Assembly: GCA_028278545.1 (NCBI GenBank)
Contig: JANQED010000120.1
Coordinates: 62,001 to 126,000, forward strand
Direction of reading: 5' to 3'
DNA length: 64,000 nucleotides
Source: Anaerolineales bacterium
GTDB lineage: Bacteria; Chloroflexota; Anaerolineae; Anaerolineales; UBA11858
The position numbers and the translations under genes are program-made. Positions 35,606-44,704 of the stretch are shown here, piece by piece. Numbering within the stretch: position 1 is the first letter of the stretch; each line of letters opens with the position of its first letter. The notes under the pieces were generated by a model that saw only the letters and a list, made by a program, of their open reading frames with translations, was not told the DNA's origin and did no database searches.

Positions 35606-37138
35606 TTGCCAGTGAGATCAGCCATACAAGCGTCCAAGCAGCCACGCCTGGTTTATGGGGTCTTGTTCCTGGCCCTTGTTGTGCGCCTTTGGGCGATCTC
35701 TGCGCGGCCACTCTGGTATGACGAAGCCTTTTCGGTGCTGTTCGCCAACAAGGGACCAGTGCCGATGCTTGAGGGAACGCTTGGGGGAACGAGCGCATCG
35801 GCTGCTGAGGAACACCCTTTGCTCTACTACACTTTGCTTTGGGGGTGGATGAAGGCATTTGGAGAATCACCTTTAGCCGTGCGTTTATTCTCGGTTTTGT
35901 GCGGCTTAGGAATTGTGGGGGTGGTTTTTCTGTTGGGGCGGGCGATGTTTGATGAGCGTTTTGGTATATTGGCTGCCGGCCTGGCTGCGATTGCTCCCTT
36001 TCAGGTTCATTACGCTCAAGAAGTGCGCATGTATGCCCTGATGACTTTCCTGTTGATAGCGGCCACCTGCGCCCTATGGATGGGGATGCGGACGCGCCGT
36101 TGGGGGTGGTGGCTGCTCTTTGGGGTTTGTTCTGCCCTGGCGCAATACACCCATAATCTGGCCGCTTTTTATCTGATTCCCCTGGCATTGACGCCGGTTT
36201 TGCGAAGGGATTGGCTCTCTGCGCGCGCCATGCTCTTCAGCGGCTTTGGCGCGCTCCTGCTTTATCTGCCCTGGTTGCTGCGATTACCCGCTCAGTTTGC
36301 CAAAATCCAGGGGAGTTTTTGGGTTGATCGCCCAACCATCGCCCACTTGATGACTGCATTGCTCGCCTTTGTGGTCAATTTGCCTGTTCCAGATGGATGG
36401 CTTCCAATTGCTTTGTTCGTTACTTTGTTGGTTGTCACCCTTGCCCTTTGGCACACCCTGCGAATATGGCGAGCTCGGCGTCTAGATGATAAGGTTGTGC
36501 GGCGCGGTCTGTGGCTTTTATATCTGGCTTTCGCACCGCCTCTTTTGCTGTTCGTGTTTTCTCAGTGGCAGCCGGTATTCGTCGTGCGCGCGCTGCTCCC
36601 ATCGGGAGTGGTGTTCTTGATGTGGTTGGTGTGGTCCCTTGGGCGGACGAATATGCACGGGGCCGTCCAACTCATTGCCTCTGCCCTCCTGGTGACGGGA
36701 ATGCTCTTTGGGGTTTACCAACATGCCACCTACAAGGGGTTTCCATATAGTCCCTTTGCCAAGCTGGATACTTACCTTGCTGATCGCTCTTCCTCGGGGG
36801 ATGTGATCCTACACTCCAATAAGCTTACCATGCTACCAATGGTCTATTATGATCGGGCTTTACCCCAGAAGTATCTGGCCGACCCACCCGGCAGCGGCTC
36901 AGATACACTGGCCCCGGTCACCCAAGATGTGCTGGGATTGCGCGCGGACGCTGACCCTGGCAGCGCTGTTGGAGAAGCCCAAAGAGTATGGTTGGTGATC
37001 TTCGAGCGCGCCATCGGGGAATATCAGAACCTTGGCTACGGCACACACCCCCACTTGGCGTGGCTGGACAACCACTTTGAGCTTGAGGATATCTCAAAAT
37101 GGGATGATGTGCTCCTTTATGCTTATGTCAGAGAGTAG
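35606..37138 (+). CDS. GT39-like glycosyltransferase (PMT/ArnT type)
   Basis: A 510-residue protein; TTG is taken as the start, with a GTG two codons later as an alternative. It has the GT39 hallmark loop RPLWYDEAFSVLFA, then EEHPLLYYTLLWGWM, and the next motif HYAQEVRMYALM. About eleven membrane helices. Members move mannose or other sugars from polyprenyl phosphate to lipids or proteins outside the cell. It starts 3 nt after the previous stop. Confidence 0.82.
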   Translation: MPVRSAIQASKQPRLVYGVLFLALVVRLWAISARPLWYDEAFSVLFANKGPVPMLEGTLGGTSASAAEEHPLLYYTLLWGWMKAFGESPLAVRLFSVLCGLGIVGVVFLLGRAMFDERFGILAAGLAAIAPFQVHYAQEVRMYALMTFLLIAATCALWMGMRTRRWGWWLLFGVCSALAQYTHNLAAFYLIPLALTPVLRRDWLSARAMLFSGFGALLLYLPWLLRLPAQFAKIQGSFWVDRPTIAHLMTALLAFVVNLPVPDGWLPIALFVTLLVVTLALWHTLRIWRARRLDDKVVRRGLWLLYLAFAPPLLLFVFSQWQPVFVVRALLPSGVVFLMWLVWSLGRTNMHGAVQLIASALLVTGMLFGVYQHATYKGFPYSPFAKLDTYLADRSSSGDVILHSNKLTMLPMVYYDRALPQKYLADPPGSGSDTLAPVTQDVLGLRADADPGSAVGEAQRVWLVIFERAIGEYQNLGYGTHPHLAWLDNHFELEDISKWDDVLLYAYVRE

Positions 37139-37153
37139 ATCATCTTTGAATAT

Positions 37154-39157
37154 TTGCCTAATGATCTCGTGAACACTCGCCGAAGCATACTGTTTGCACT
37201 TCTCTCCCTGGCCTGGGTAACGATGGTGGTCAGCCTGTATTATGTGCTGCACAAACCCCTCACACCCCAGTTGGCTCTTTCGATTGGGCGTGCTGCAGGA
37301 CAAATCATCGTTGCCTGGGGACTGGTATCCCTTGGCGGGGGAGTTGGGGCTAGGCTCTATCTGGGAAATGGATGTCATCCCCTGGCGCGCCTGGCAGTCC
37401 AGGCCGCTTTGGGGCTAGGGCTCCTGAGTCTGGTGGTGCTGGTTGTAGGCGCTACATTGGGGGTTGGCGCTCCGTTGATGTGGTTTTTGTTCTTGCTGTT
37501 GGGAGGCGTGTTCCACCGTCAGGTGATCGCCTGGTGGCGAAACTGGGGGGGATTCTTCCCCATCTGGCGTGCGGCGGGCCGCCTGGAGCGGGGGATTGCC
37601 TTTGGCGTGGCTCTGATTTTGCTTTCAACGCTGATCACCGCCTTAGCGCCGCCGCTTAAGTTCGATGCTCTGGTTTATCATCTTACTTTGCCGCGCGCAT
37701 ACTTGGCTGCTGGACGGATTACCTATTTGCCCTGGCTGATGTATTGGGGAATGCCCCAAATCTCTGAAATGCTGTACACCTGGGGGATGGCATTGGGGGG
37801 CGTCGAGGCAGCTGTGGTGCTGGGTTGGACGTTTGGCCTGGTGGCATTGGCCGGTATCTTTGGGTTGATCACGCAGAGAATCAACTTGCCTTCCGCCTGG
37901 GTTGCCGTTGCTGCCCTATTAGCGGGTTTTACCACCGCCGCGGCGATGGGCTGGGGCTATGTCGGCTGGATGACGATCCTTCAGGGCGCAGCTTGCTTGA
38001 TTGCCCTCGACCGATGGGTATCCCATCATGACCGCAAAGACTTGCTCCTGGCGGGGGTCTTCGCCGGATTTGCTCTGGGGACCAAGTACACGGCGGGGAT
38101 TTTACTACTAGGGGGTCTTGGGGTGGTGGCTTGGTTTGGTAGAAAGGCACCTTGGAAAAGGTTTCTCCTGGATCTTTTCTTGTTTGGCTTGACGGTTATT
38201 TTGGCTTCGTCACCTTGGTTGATAAAGAATTTCGTTGCCACGGGAAACCCTTTCTATCCTGTGCTGTTCCCTGGCGGTGCCATGGATCAATTGCGCCTGG
38301 ACTTTTATCAGGACCAACCGCTTTGGGGTGGATGGTTGGAAGTGATATTGTTGCCCATGACGGCGACGCTGCGAGGCGTGGAGGGCACGCCGGGTTTCAG
38401 CACCTCGGTGGGGCCTTTATTATTGGCTTTAGGCGCGCTGGCCTGGATTGGCTGGGGGAAACGCCCCCATAGCCAGAGAAAATCATTGAAAGTGGCGGTG
38501 ATCATCTCATTGGTTGGGCTGGTGACCTGGGCGGTAGCCAGTCGCTTTTCAGGATTGCTGATCCAGACTCGTTTATATCTAACGCTCTTTCCCGCCTTCG
38601 CTTTGTTGGCCGGGGCTGGGTTCGATGGATTGAGTCGTATCAAGGTACCTGGAGTGCGTCTAAGGCGCGTAGCAGGTGTGCTCGCGCTGTTGGTGCTTTG
38701 TTTGACTGTTATTCAGATCGGCAGCACTGTCCTTCGCCAAAATTCGCTTCAATCCCTCTTATCGATCACGATCAAGGAGGAATATCTTCTCAACAACCTG
38801 GGATGGTATGCCTGGGTTCTCGAATCAATCGATGAACTGCCTGAGAGCAGCCAGGTGTTGATGCTCTGGGAGCCGCGCAGCTATTACTGTTACCCGAAGT
38901 GCACGCCAGATGAAGTTCTTGATCGTTGGTACCTCGCAGTCCGCCGCCACCGCGATACTGGCGATATCCTCCAGGCCTGGCGAGAGAATGGCTACACTCA
39001 TCTGTTGTTTTATCGTGAAGGCGCGGATTTCATCAGGTACACAGATCGGCGTTACAATGTTGCGGACTGGCAGCTTTTAGAGGAGATGCTTGCTCAGTTA
39101 CCCGCGTCGCTTGAGTTCGGTGATGTCTACACACTATACCCCCTAACCTCTCCATGA
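37154..39157 (+). CDS. Polytopic GT39-like membrane glycosyltransferase
   Basis: A 667-residue protein, the longest of the set, with a TTG start and a GTG five codons later as an alternative. About fourteen hydrophobic segments. The extracytoplasmic loop has APPLKFDALVYHLTLPRAYLAAGR, a GT39-type loop with an Asp after KF, then LPWLMYWGMPQISEMLYTWG. The C-terminal part (about residues 530-665) is soluble with ESSQVLMLWEPRSYYC. The overlap with the next gene is ATGA. Confidence 0.74.
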   Translation: MPNDLVNTRRSILFALLSLAWVTMVVSLYYVLHKPLTPQLALSIGRAAGQIIVAWGLVSLGGGVGARLYLGNGCHPLARLAVQAALGLGLLSLVVLVVGATLGVGAPLMWFLFLLLGGVFHRQVIAWWRNWGGFFPIWRAAGRLERGIAFGVALILLSTLITALAPPLKFDALVYHLTLPRAYLAAGRITYLPWLMYWGMPQISEMLYTWGMALGGVEAAVVLGWTFGLVALAGIFGLITQRINLPSAWVAVAALLAGFTTAAAMGWGYVGWMTILQGAACLIALDRWVSHHDRKDLLLAGVFAGFALGTKYTAGILLLGGLGVVAWFGRKAPWKRFLLDLFLFGLTVILASSPWLIKNFVATGNPFYPVLFPGGAMDQLRLDFYQDQPLWGGWLEVILLPMTATLRGVEGTPGFSTSVGPLLLALGALAWIGWGKRPHSQRKSLKVAVIISLVGLVTWAVASRFSGLLIQTRLYLTLFPAFALLAGAGFDGLSRIKVPGVRLRRVAGVLALLVLCLTVIQIGSTVLRQNSLQSLLSITIKEEYLLNNLGWYAWVLESIDELPESSQVLMLWEPRSYYCYPKCTPDEVLDRWYLAVRRHRDTGDILQAWRENGYTHLLFYREGADFIRYTDRRYNVADWQLLEEMLAQLPASLEFGDVYTLYPLTSP

Positions 39158-40722
39158 GTTACCGCCAATATCTCCTTTTACTATTCCTGGGGCTGGGTAT
39201 GGCACTGCTGGTCAGTGCTTTTCAAGCATCGCCGGGTTATATGGATGCCGATTACTATTTTGCTACCGGATTGCGGCTTTCCCAGGGAGAGGGATTTTCC
39301 GAACCATTTTTGTGGAATTACCTCGATAACCCTCAAGGTTTGCCGCACCCCTCGCATACTTACTGGCTGCCTCTAGCCTCCCTCCTGGCGGCGTTGGGGA
39401 TGTCTTTGACGGGTAGTCTGAGTTTCACCGGCGCGAAAATCGGATTCATTCTTGTAGCAGGATTGATCCCCCCATTAACCGCCGGGATCGCCTACGCCCT
39501 TAGCGGCAAACGACACACTGCTATCCTGGCGGGCCTGTTGGGGTCATTTTCGGTGTTTTATTTGCCCTATATCTCCACAACAGATACCTTTGGTCTGTAC
39601 ATGCTGCTGGGCGGCTTGTTTTTCCTGTTACCAACGCTGATACGCAATGATCTCGTCAAAAGTTTCCTCTATGGTGTTATCGCCGGGTTGATGTACCTCA
39701 CTCGCGCAGATGCCTTGATCTGGTTGTTGATTGCTTTGGCTTTGACTGCTTATCATCATGGCTCTACAACACGCTTCAATTTTCACATCGCACGGGTCGC
39801 ACTTGTTTTGATAGGCTTCTTGACCCTCGTCAGCCCTTGGCTCATTCGTAACCAGGTTGCTTTTGGCAGCTTTTTTTCTCCAGGGGCTACCAAAGCTTTG
39901 TGGTTTACAGGCTACAACCAGTTATTTGCTTATCCCGCCGATCAACTAGGATTCGAACGCTGGTGGGCTTCTGGGCTGGCTGAGATAATCCGGGTGCGCC
40001 TGTGGGCATTGGGGCAAAACTTGCAGACGGCCCTGGCTGTGCAAGGGGCCATCTTCTCATCCCCATTCATTTTGGCTGGCGCCTGGCATCTGCGAAAGGA
40101 TTTCCGGGTGCAGATAGGGGGATTGGCCTGGTTGATCGCTTTGGCTGCCATGACCCTGGTGTTTCCTTTTGCAGGTGCTCGGGGCGGTTTTTTTCATAGC
40201 GGCGCGGCTTTGCAGCCCCTGCTCTGGGCCTTGGCCGCGGTCGGTCTGGATGTTTTCGTCCTGTGGGGCAGCCGCGTTAGGGGCTGGAATCTTTCTAGGG
40301 CTCGCAAGGTTTTTTGGGCTGCGTTCGTGATCTTCGCCTTCCTTCTTTCTTTATTTGTTTTTGGTCAGCGGGTGCTTGGTTGGGGAGCAGGTGGTCAGCG
40401 TTGGGATGCCAGCCACGAATATTATCGCCATCTCGATGATGTGCTGCACAAGTTAGATGGTTCTCGTAGTGCCGTTGTGATGGTCAATAACCCTCCTGGG
40501 TTTTTCATCGCCAGCCGACGTCCGGCGATTGTCATCCCTGATGGAGATACGGACACCTTGTTGTTAGCCGCCAGTCGTTACCACGCCGAGTATCTGATTT
40601 TGGAATTCAATCACCCCCCGGATTTGGATAGCCTCTACGGTGCCCCAGATCAGAATCCAGCTCTAGGACTTCTTTGGAGCGACGACTCTACACATATCTT
40701 CTCGGTAGCCTCCAATCCCTGA
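39154..40722 (+). CDS. Polytopic membrane glycosyltransferase-like protein
   Basis: A 522-residue protein starting on the previous stop (ATGA). First loop with GYMDADYYFATGLRLSQGEG followed by PHPSHTYWLPLASLL; about ten further membrane helices and a C-terminal soluble domain with MVNNPPGFFIASRRPAIVIP. This belongs to the broad GT-C group. Sugar and acceptor unknown. It is the fourth of five in the run from 34361. Confidence 0.72.
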   Translation: MSYRQYLLLLFLGLGMALLVSAFQASPGYMDADYYFATGLRLSQGEGFSEPFLWNYLDNPQGLPHPSHTYWLPLASLLAALGMSLTGSLSFTGAKIGFILVAGLIPPLTAGIAYALSGKRHTAILAGLLGSFSVFYLPYISTTDTFGLYMLLGGLFFLLPTLIRNDLVKSFLYGVIAGLMYLTRADALIWLLIALALTAYHHGSTTRFNFHIARVALVLIGFLTLVSPWLIRNQVAFGSFFSPGATKALWFTGYNQLFAYPADQLGFERWWASGLAEIIRVRLWALGQNLQTALAVQGAIFSSPFILAGAWHLRKDFRVQIGGLAWLIALAAMTLVFPFAGARGGFFHSGAALQPLLWALAAVGLDVFVLWGSRVRGWNLSRARKVFWAAFVIFAFLLSLFVFGQRVLGWGAGGQRWDASHEYYRHLDDVLHKLDGSRSAVVMVNNPPGFFIASRRPAIVIPDGDTDTLLLAASRYHAEYLILEFNHPPDLDSLYGAPDQNPALGLLWSDDSTHIFSVASNP

Positions 40723-40760
40723 CCATTCACGAACAGGTTTTTGGCTACTAGCTACGGATT

Positions 40761-42257
40761 ATGTCTCGCCGAACACTGACCGCAATCGCAGCCCTCTCTT
40801 TGCTCTCACTTGGGGGCTTCTTACTGTCTAGCCACCTTTATTTGCGCATAGGCTTCCCACTTGATGATGCCTGGATACATCAGAGCTATGCTCGAAACCT
40901 GGCTATGCGGGGAGAATGGGCTGTGATCCCTGGCCAGCCATCGGGGGGCTCGACTGGCCCGCTGTGGGGGGCGATGTTGGCTTTGGGTTATGTGTTGGGC
41001 ATCGGCCCTTATATCTGGACGTTTGCGCTGGGCTGGTTGATCCTATGGGTCCTGGGAGTTTTTGGCGTGTTGATCTTCCCGCATCTCTGTTCTGATCGCA
41101 AGGGATGGGCTTTTTGGGCTGGCGTGCTCTTGATGCTTGAGTGGCATCTCGTTTGGGCGGCGGCCTCGGGCATGGAGACGCTGCTTTTCGGGCTCTTTGT
41201 CACCATCGTGTTAGGCTGCCTGGTCGTCATTGGCGAGCGCGCGAAGCAGAGTGAAGGTGCATCTGGTAGGTGGACCTGGCTGGGCTTGGGCACGCTGATT
41301 GGTTTGAGCGTATGGCTGCGTCCAGATGGCGTTACTCTAATGGCGCCGGCTGGGCTGCTTGTATTCACGCAGCACGGGCCTTGGCGGGGGAGGGTCCGCG
41401 CTATGATCATGCTGGGGGTGGGGTTTGCAGTCTTATTTGGCCCCTATCTTATCTTCAACCGCCAGTTAATCGGCGCCTGGTGGCCGACCACATTCTATGC
41501 TAAACAGGCCGAATACGCTTTTCTCCAAAGTATCCCATTGTGGAGACGCTGGCTTGATCAGGGGGTCTTGCCGCTCATTGGCGTGGGATCATTGTTATCC
41601 TTCGGATTTCTGTTATATGTCGGTTCAGCTATCAAAAGGCATCGCTGGAGCGTCCTTATCCCGGTATTGTGGATGTTTGGATACATGCTGCTGTATGCTT
41701 TGCGGCTGCCGGTTACCTATCAGCATGGGCGCTATATGATCCCTATGATGCCAGCCTTCTTTTTGTGGGGTTTTGCGGGTCTGGCAAAGTTCGTGCACCT
41801 TAATGCAGACAACATGCTCGTTCGTGTGCTCAACAGAACCTGGCTGATGACCACTACAGCCCTGCTGTTGGCCTTTTGGTGGGTCGGTGCCCGGGCCTAT
41901 GCCCGAGATGTGGCTGTCATTGAGAGCGAGATGGTCGCTATCGCACATTGGATTAATCAGAACACCCCACCAGATGCGGTAATAGCCACCCATGATATCG
42001 GTGCGTTGGGCTATTTTACAGAGCGACAGCTGCTAGATTTAGCTGGATTGATCTCCCCCGAAGTGATCCCTTATCTGTGGGATGGGGAGCATCTTGAAGA
42101 TTACCTGGATACTCAGGGTGCGGACTATCTGGTCACCTTTCCAGGTTGGTTCCCCACCTTGACGGCGGCTCGCCCCCCAATTTTCCAGACTGAAGCGCCG
42201 TACAGTCGCGAGTTGGGAGGCGAAAATATGGCCGTCTATCATTGGAGATTTCCTTAG
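40761..42257 (+). CDS. Polytopic GT-C glycosyltransferase-like protein
   Basis: A 498-residue protein with about eleven hydrophobic segments. First loop: FPLDDAWIHQSYARNLAMRGE and then SGGSTGPLWG, the same layout as the proteins at 6045 and 16017 (acidic pair, RNL, TxPLW). The C-terminal domain has ATHDIGALGYFTERQLLDLAGLIS, also seen in those paralogues. It closes the glycosyltransferase region; the next gene has its own promoter. Confidence 0.73.
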   Translation: MSRRTLTAIAALSLLSLGGFLLSSHLYLRIGFPLDDAWIHQSYARNLAMRGEWAVIPGQPSGGSTGPLWGAMLALGYVLGIGPYIWTFALGWLILWVLGVFGVLIFPHLCSDRKGWAFWAGVLLMLEWHLVWAAASGMETLLFGLFVTIVLGCLVVIGERAKQSEGASGRWTWLGLGTLIGLSVWLRPDGVTLMAPAGLLVFTQHGPWRGRVRAMIMLGVGFAVLFGPYLIFNRQLIGAWWPTTFYAKQAEYAFLQSIPLWRRWLDQGVLPLIGVGSLLSFGFLLYVGSAIKRHRWSVLIPVLWMFGYMLLYALRLPVTYQHGRYMIPMMPAFFLWGFAGLAKFVHLNADNMLVRVLNRTWLMTTTALLLAFWWVGARAYARDVAVIESEMVAIAHWINQNTPPDAVIATHDIGALGYFTERQLLDLAGLISPEVIPYLWDGEHLEDYLDTQGADYLVTFPGWFPTLTAARPPIFQTEAPYSRELGGENMAVYHWRFP

Positions 42258-42263
42258 GTTTTG

Positions 42264-42292
42264 TTGCTTGTATAGTACTCCTGTGCTATACT
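42264..42292 (+). promoter_or_regulatory. Promoter of the two-component gene pair
   Basis: -35 TTGCTT (42264-42269), 17-nt spacer, -10 TATACT (42287-42292). It lies 100 nt before the response-regulator start and separates the Tad region from the glycan region. Confidence 0.75.
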
Positions 42293-42394
42293 GATTGCGG
42301 TGAAAATAGTACTGCTCAGCCCAACATAGTCAACATTATCCGAGCGATAGTCGAGTGGTTGTGCCAAAAATGAGAGATCACAAGCAGGGTACCT

Positions 42395-43111
42395 ATGGAT
42401 AAGTATAAACTGGTCATTGTGGATGACCACCCGCTTTTTCGACGGGGCGTGGTAGATACCCTCTCCCTGGAGGGGGAATTCGAGGTATTAGGCGAAGCTT
42501 CTAATGGCGAGGAAGCCCTGACAATGATCAGAGAAAGGCGCCCCCAGGTGGCAATCCTGGACTTGAACCTGCCAGGCATGAATGGCCTCCAGGTAACCCG
42601 TGCCATCAACAATGAGAATTTGCCCACTCGCGTGTTATTGGTGACAGCGTATGACGATGTCGAGCAGGTGGTTCATGCGATGCGTTCAGGAGCGGCAGCA
42701 TACTGCCCCAAGGATATTCGGCCTGAAGAGTTGATAGAGGTCATCAGGTACGTCGCTGCTGGGAAGTTTGTGATCGGTGGGAGGGTTTTAGGGGAGCGAG
42801 AGCTCCATGATTGGTTGGAGAAGCACATGCAGGGCGAGTCGGGAACCCAGCGTGAACCAGGTGAGCCCCTGCATCCGTTATCTAATCGCGAAATGGAAGT
42901 TTTGTCTTATGTTACCCAAGGGATGAGCAACAAGGAGATCGCAATTTTGCTGGGAATCAGTTATCAAACTGTAAAGAATCACGTTACCTCAATCTTGCGC
43001 AAGTTGAGCGTCGATGATCGTACGCAGGCCGCGGTTTATGCATTGCGGAGAGGTTGGTTCCGTTTATATGACCAAGATGTTGCGGGCATGCCTAAGAGTG
43101 CTCAGGAGTGA
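42395..43111 (+). CDS. NarL/FixJ-family response regulator
   Basis: A 238-residue protein with an N-terminal receiver (acidic pocket DDH at residues 10-12, phosphoacceptor Asp56 in ILDLNLPG, later Thr and Lys in LLVTAYD and YCPKD) and a C-terminal LuxR-type helix-turn-helix with LSNREMEVLSYVTQGMSNKE and VKNHVTSILRKL. It is co-transcribed with the kinase gene that follows, with which it nearly overlaps. Its position right before the Flp pilin gene suggests that it controls the Tad pilus, though the target is inferred. Confidence 0.92.
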   Translation: MDKYKLVIVDDHPLFRRGVVDTLSLEGEFEVLGEASNGEEALTMIRERRPQVAILDLNLPGMNGLQVTRAINNENLPTRVLLVTAYDDVEQVVHAMRSGAAAYCPKDIRPEELIEVIRYVAAGKFVIGGRVLGERELHDWLEKHMQGESGTQREPGEPLHPLSNREMEVLSYVTQGMSNKEIAILLGISYQTVKNHVTSILRKLSVDDRTQAAVYALRRGWFRLYDQDVAGMPKSAQE

Positions 43112-43116
43112 CGAGG

Positions 43117-44193
43117 ATGGTATTTGAAGGTCAAGGCACCCCTGAAGAAGCTGGGCCCTGGGATCAATTGAGAGAGGATCTGGAACGCGATCTTGACGAT
43201 GCTCAGCACGCACTGGAAGATGTTGATATAAAACTTCAGCAAAGCCAGACCCAGGTCAGCAAGTTAGCTGAACGGAATGCCAACATCACAATGCGTTTGC
43301 AAAAAGTACAGAATCAGTCAGACGCCCTTTTGCCGCTCGAAGTCCGCAAAGCTTATGATGCCGCTTTAGAAGCTCAACAGCGGTTGTTCTTGATGCGTGG
43401 GCAAGTCGAAAAGCTCACCAGCGAGAAGAAGCACATCGAGGACAACATAGACTCATTGCAGAGGGTTGTCGATTTGCTCGGCGATGGTGTCTCTGCGCCG
43501 ACCGGGTTGGCAAATAAAGAGACTTTCAGCATGATCGAGGCTATTATTCAGGCGCAGGAGGCTGAACGCCAGCGTTTGTCTCGCCAAATGCATGATGGGC
43601 CTGCCCAGGCCTTGTCGAATTTCATTCTCCAATCTGAGATCGCCATGAGGCTCTTCGATGTGGATCTGGATCAGGCTCGGGAAGAGTTGACCTCCCTAAA
43701 AACGGCTGCCACTGCCGCTTTCCAGCAGGTGCGTAATTTCGTCTTCGAACTTCGGCCAATGATGCTGGATGACTTGGGCTTGATTCCGACCATCAAGCGA
43801 TATGCTGAGGCTTTCAAAGAGCAGACTGAAACCCAGGTCGATCTCTCGATTACCGGTGTGGAGCGTCGCCTGGAATCTTATATTGAGGTGATTATTTTCC
43901 GCTCTCTTCAAGATTTGTTAGGATTTGCCCATCGCCATAGCCAGGCAACCCAAGTCAGCATCCTGATGAATATTGGGGATGACAACGTAAAAGTCACCAT
44001 CGAGGACAATGGCAAGGGTTTCGATGTGGATGAGGTGTTCAGGGGGAGTGGTATTTCGATCAAGGCGATCAAGGATCGTATTGAGATGCTGGGAGGCTTC
44101 ATGGATGTGGATAGTTCACCTGGTAGAAGTGGTTATTTCGTTTTCCAGATTCCGGTTGGCGCCACGAGCCAATCGGTGTTTACAGAATTGTAA
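43117..44193 (+). CDS. NarL-type (HisKA_3) sensor histidine kinase, cytoplasmic
   Basis: A protein of about 358 residues. The ATG at 43117 has GGAG 8 nt upstream; a GTG at 43108 is a less likely start. No membrane segment. Residues about 15-120 are a long coiled coil rich in Gln, Glu and Lys, then a linker, the dimerisation domain with phosphoacceptor His159 in RLSRQMHDGPAQAL, and an HATPase domain with VTIEDNGKGFDVDEVF and GISIKAIKDRIEMLGG. A soluble sensor with coiled coil but no recognisable input domain; the signal is unknown. Partner of the regulator before it. Confidence 0.9.
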   Translation: MVFEGQGTPEEAGPWDQLREDLERDLDDAQHALEDVDIKLQQSQTQVSKLAERNANITMRLQKVQNQSDALLPLEVRKAYDAALEAQQRLFLMRGQVEKLTSEKKHIEDNIDSLQRVVDLLGDGVSAPTGLANKETFSMIEAIIQAQEAERQRLSRQMHDGPAQALSNFILQSEIAMRLFDVDLDQAREELTSLKTAATAAFQQVRNFVFELRPMMLDDLGLIPTIKRYAEAFKEQTETQVDLSITGVERRLESYIEVIIFRSLQDLLGFAHRHSQATQVSILMNIGDDNVKVTIEDNGKGFDVDEVFRGSGISIKAIKDRIEMLGGFMDVDSSPGRSGYFVFQIPVGATSQSVFTEL

Positions 44194-44205
44194 GTGTTTT
44201 GTCTA

Positions 44206-44233
44206 TTGATCTATTGGGCAGTTTTGCTATAAT
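44206..44233 (+). promoter_or_regulatory. Promoter of the Flp pilin gene
   Basis: -35 TTGATC (44206-44211), 16-nt spacer, perfect -10 TATAAT (44228-44233). The leader of about 45 nt ends in a very strong AGAAAGGAGG ribosome site before the pilin ATG. Confidence 0.75.
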
Positions 44234-44282
44234 TTGGGGGACTTCATTAAGTCAATATTTAGAAGAAAGGAGGTTGTAAGCT

Positions 44283-44429
44283 ATGTTGTTCGCACCCAAA
44301 GAGAAAGGTCAAGGCCTAGTTGAGTACGCGTTGATTCTTGTTTTAGTAGCCGTAGTTGTGATTGTTATTCTTGCTCTGCTCGGCCCCGCCATTGGCAATG
44401 TCTTCAGCAACGTGATTAGCAACATCTAA
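44283..44429 (+). CDS. flp: Flp/Fap-type pilin (Tad major pilin)
   Basis: A small gene of 48 codons, below usual ORF limits. The peptide starts with the short basic leader MLFAPKEKG and then QGLVEYALILVL, matching the Flp prepilin rule: cleavage after Gly with Glu at +5 and Tyr at +6 of the mature part. A single hydrophobic helix fills most of the rest, ending in a short polar tail. It should be cut by a prepilin peptidase (no peptidase gene seen in this window) and assembled by the Tad proteins downstream. It has a strong promoter and ribosome site, and its own terminator, which fits a highly expressed structural subunit. Confidence 0.93.
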   Translation: MLFAPKEKGQGLVEYALILVLVAVVVIVILALLGPAIGNVFSNVISNI

Positions 44430-44459
44430 TATTTTGACCCATTAGACGAGTACGTACAT

Positions 44460-44500
44460 CAAATAAGGTCCTGCTTTGGGGCGGGACCTTATTTGGTTCA
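44460..44500 (+). terminator. Terminator after the Flp pilin gene
   Basis: CAAATAAGGTCC (44460-44471) pairs with GGACCTTATTTG (44484-44495) across a 12-nt loop, with T-rich sequence after it. It lets the pilin be expressed above the downstream assembly genes. Confidence 0.75.
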
Positions 44501-44611
44501 TTTGAATGGAATATCACTAAATATGGGTACCCAGACACCGAAATCAGCAGGGGGTGGAAATTATTCTTGTTATCAGGTAGACTATAGATGTCACACTACT
44601 CTCCAAAGTGT

Positions 44612-44640
44612 TTGAATCCGGCACTAATCTTGCATATATA
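44612..44640 (+). promoter_or_regulatory. Promoter of the Tad assembly operon
   Basis: -35 TTGAAT (44612-44617), 17-nt spacer, -10 TATATA (44635-44640), about 65 nt before the CpaB start. Weaker match than the pilin promoter. Confidence 0.5.
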
Positions 44641-44704
44641 CTGGGGAACAAATTGATGATAGCATCATTCTTTAGTTAACTAGCCAACGAATTGGGAGGC
44701 TATC

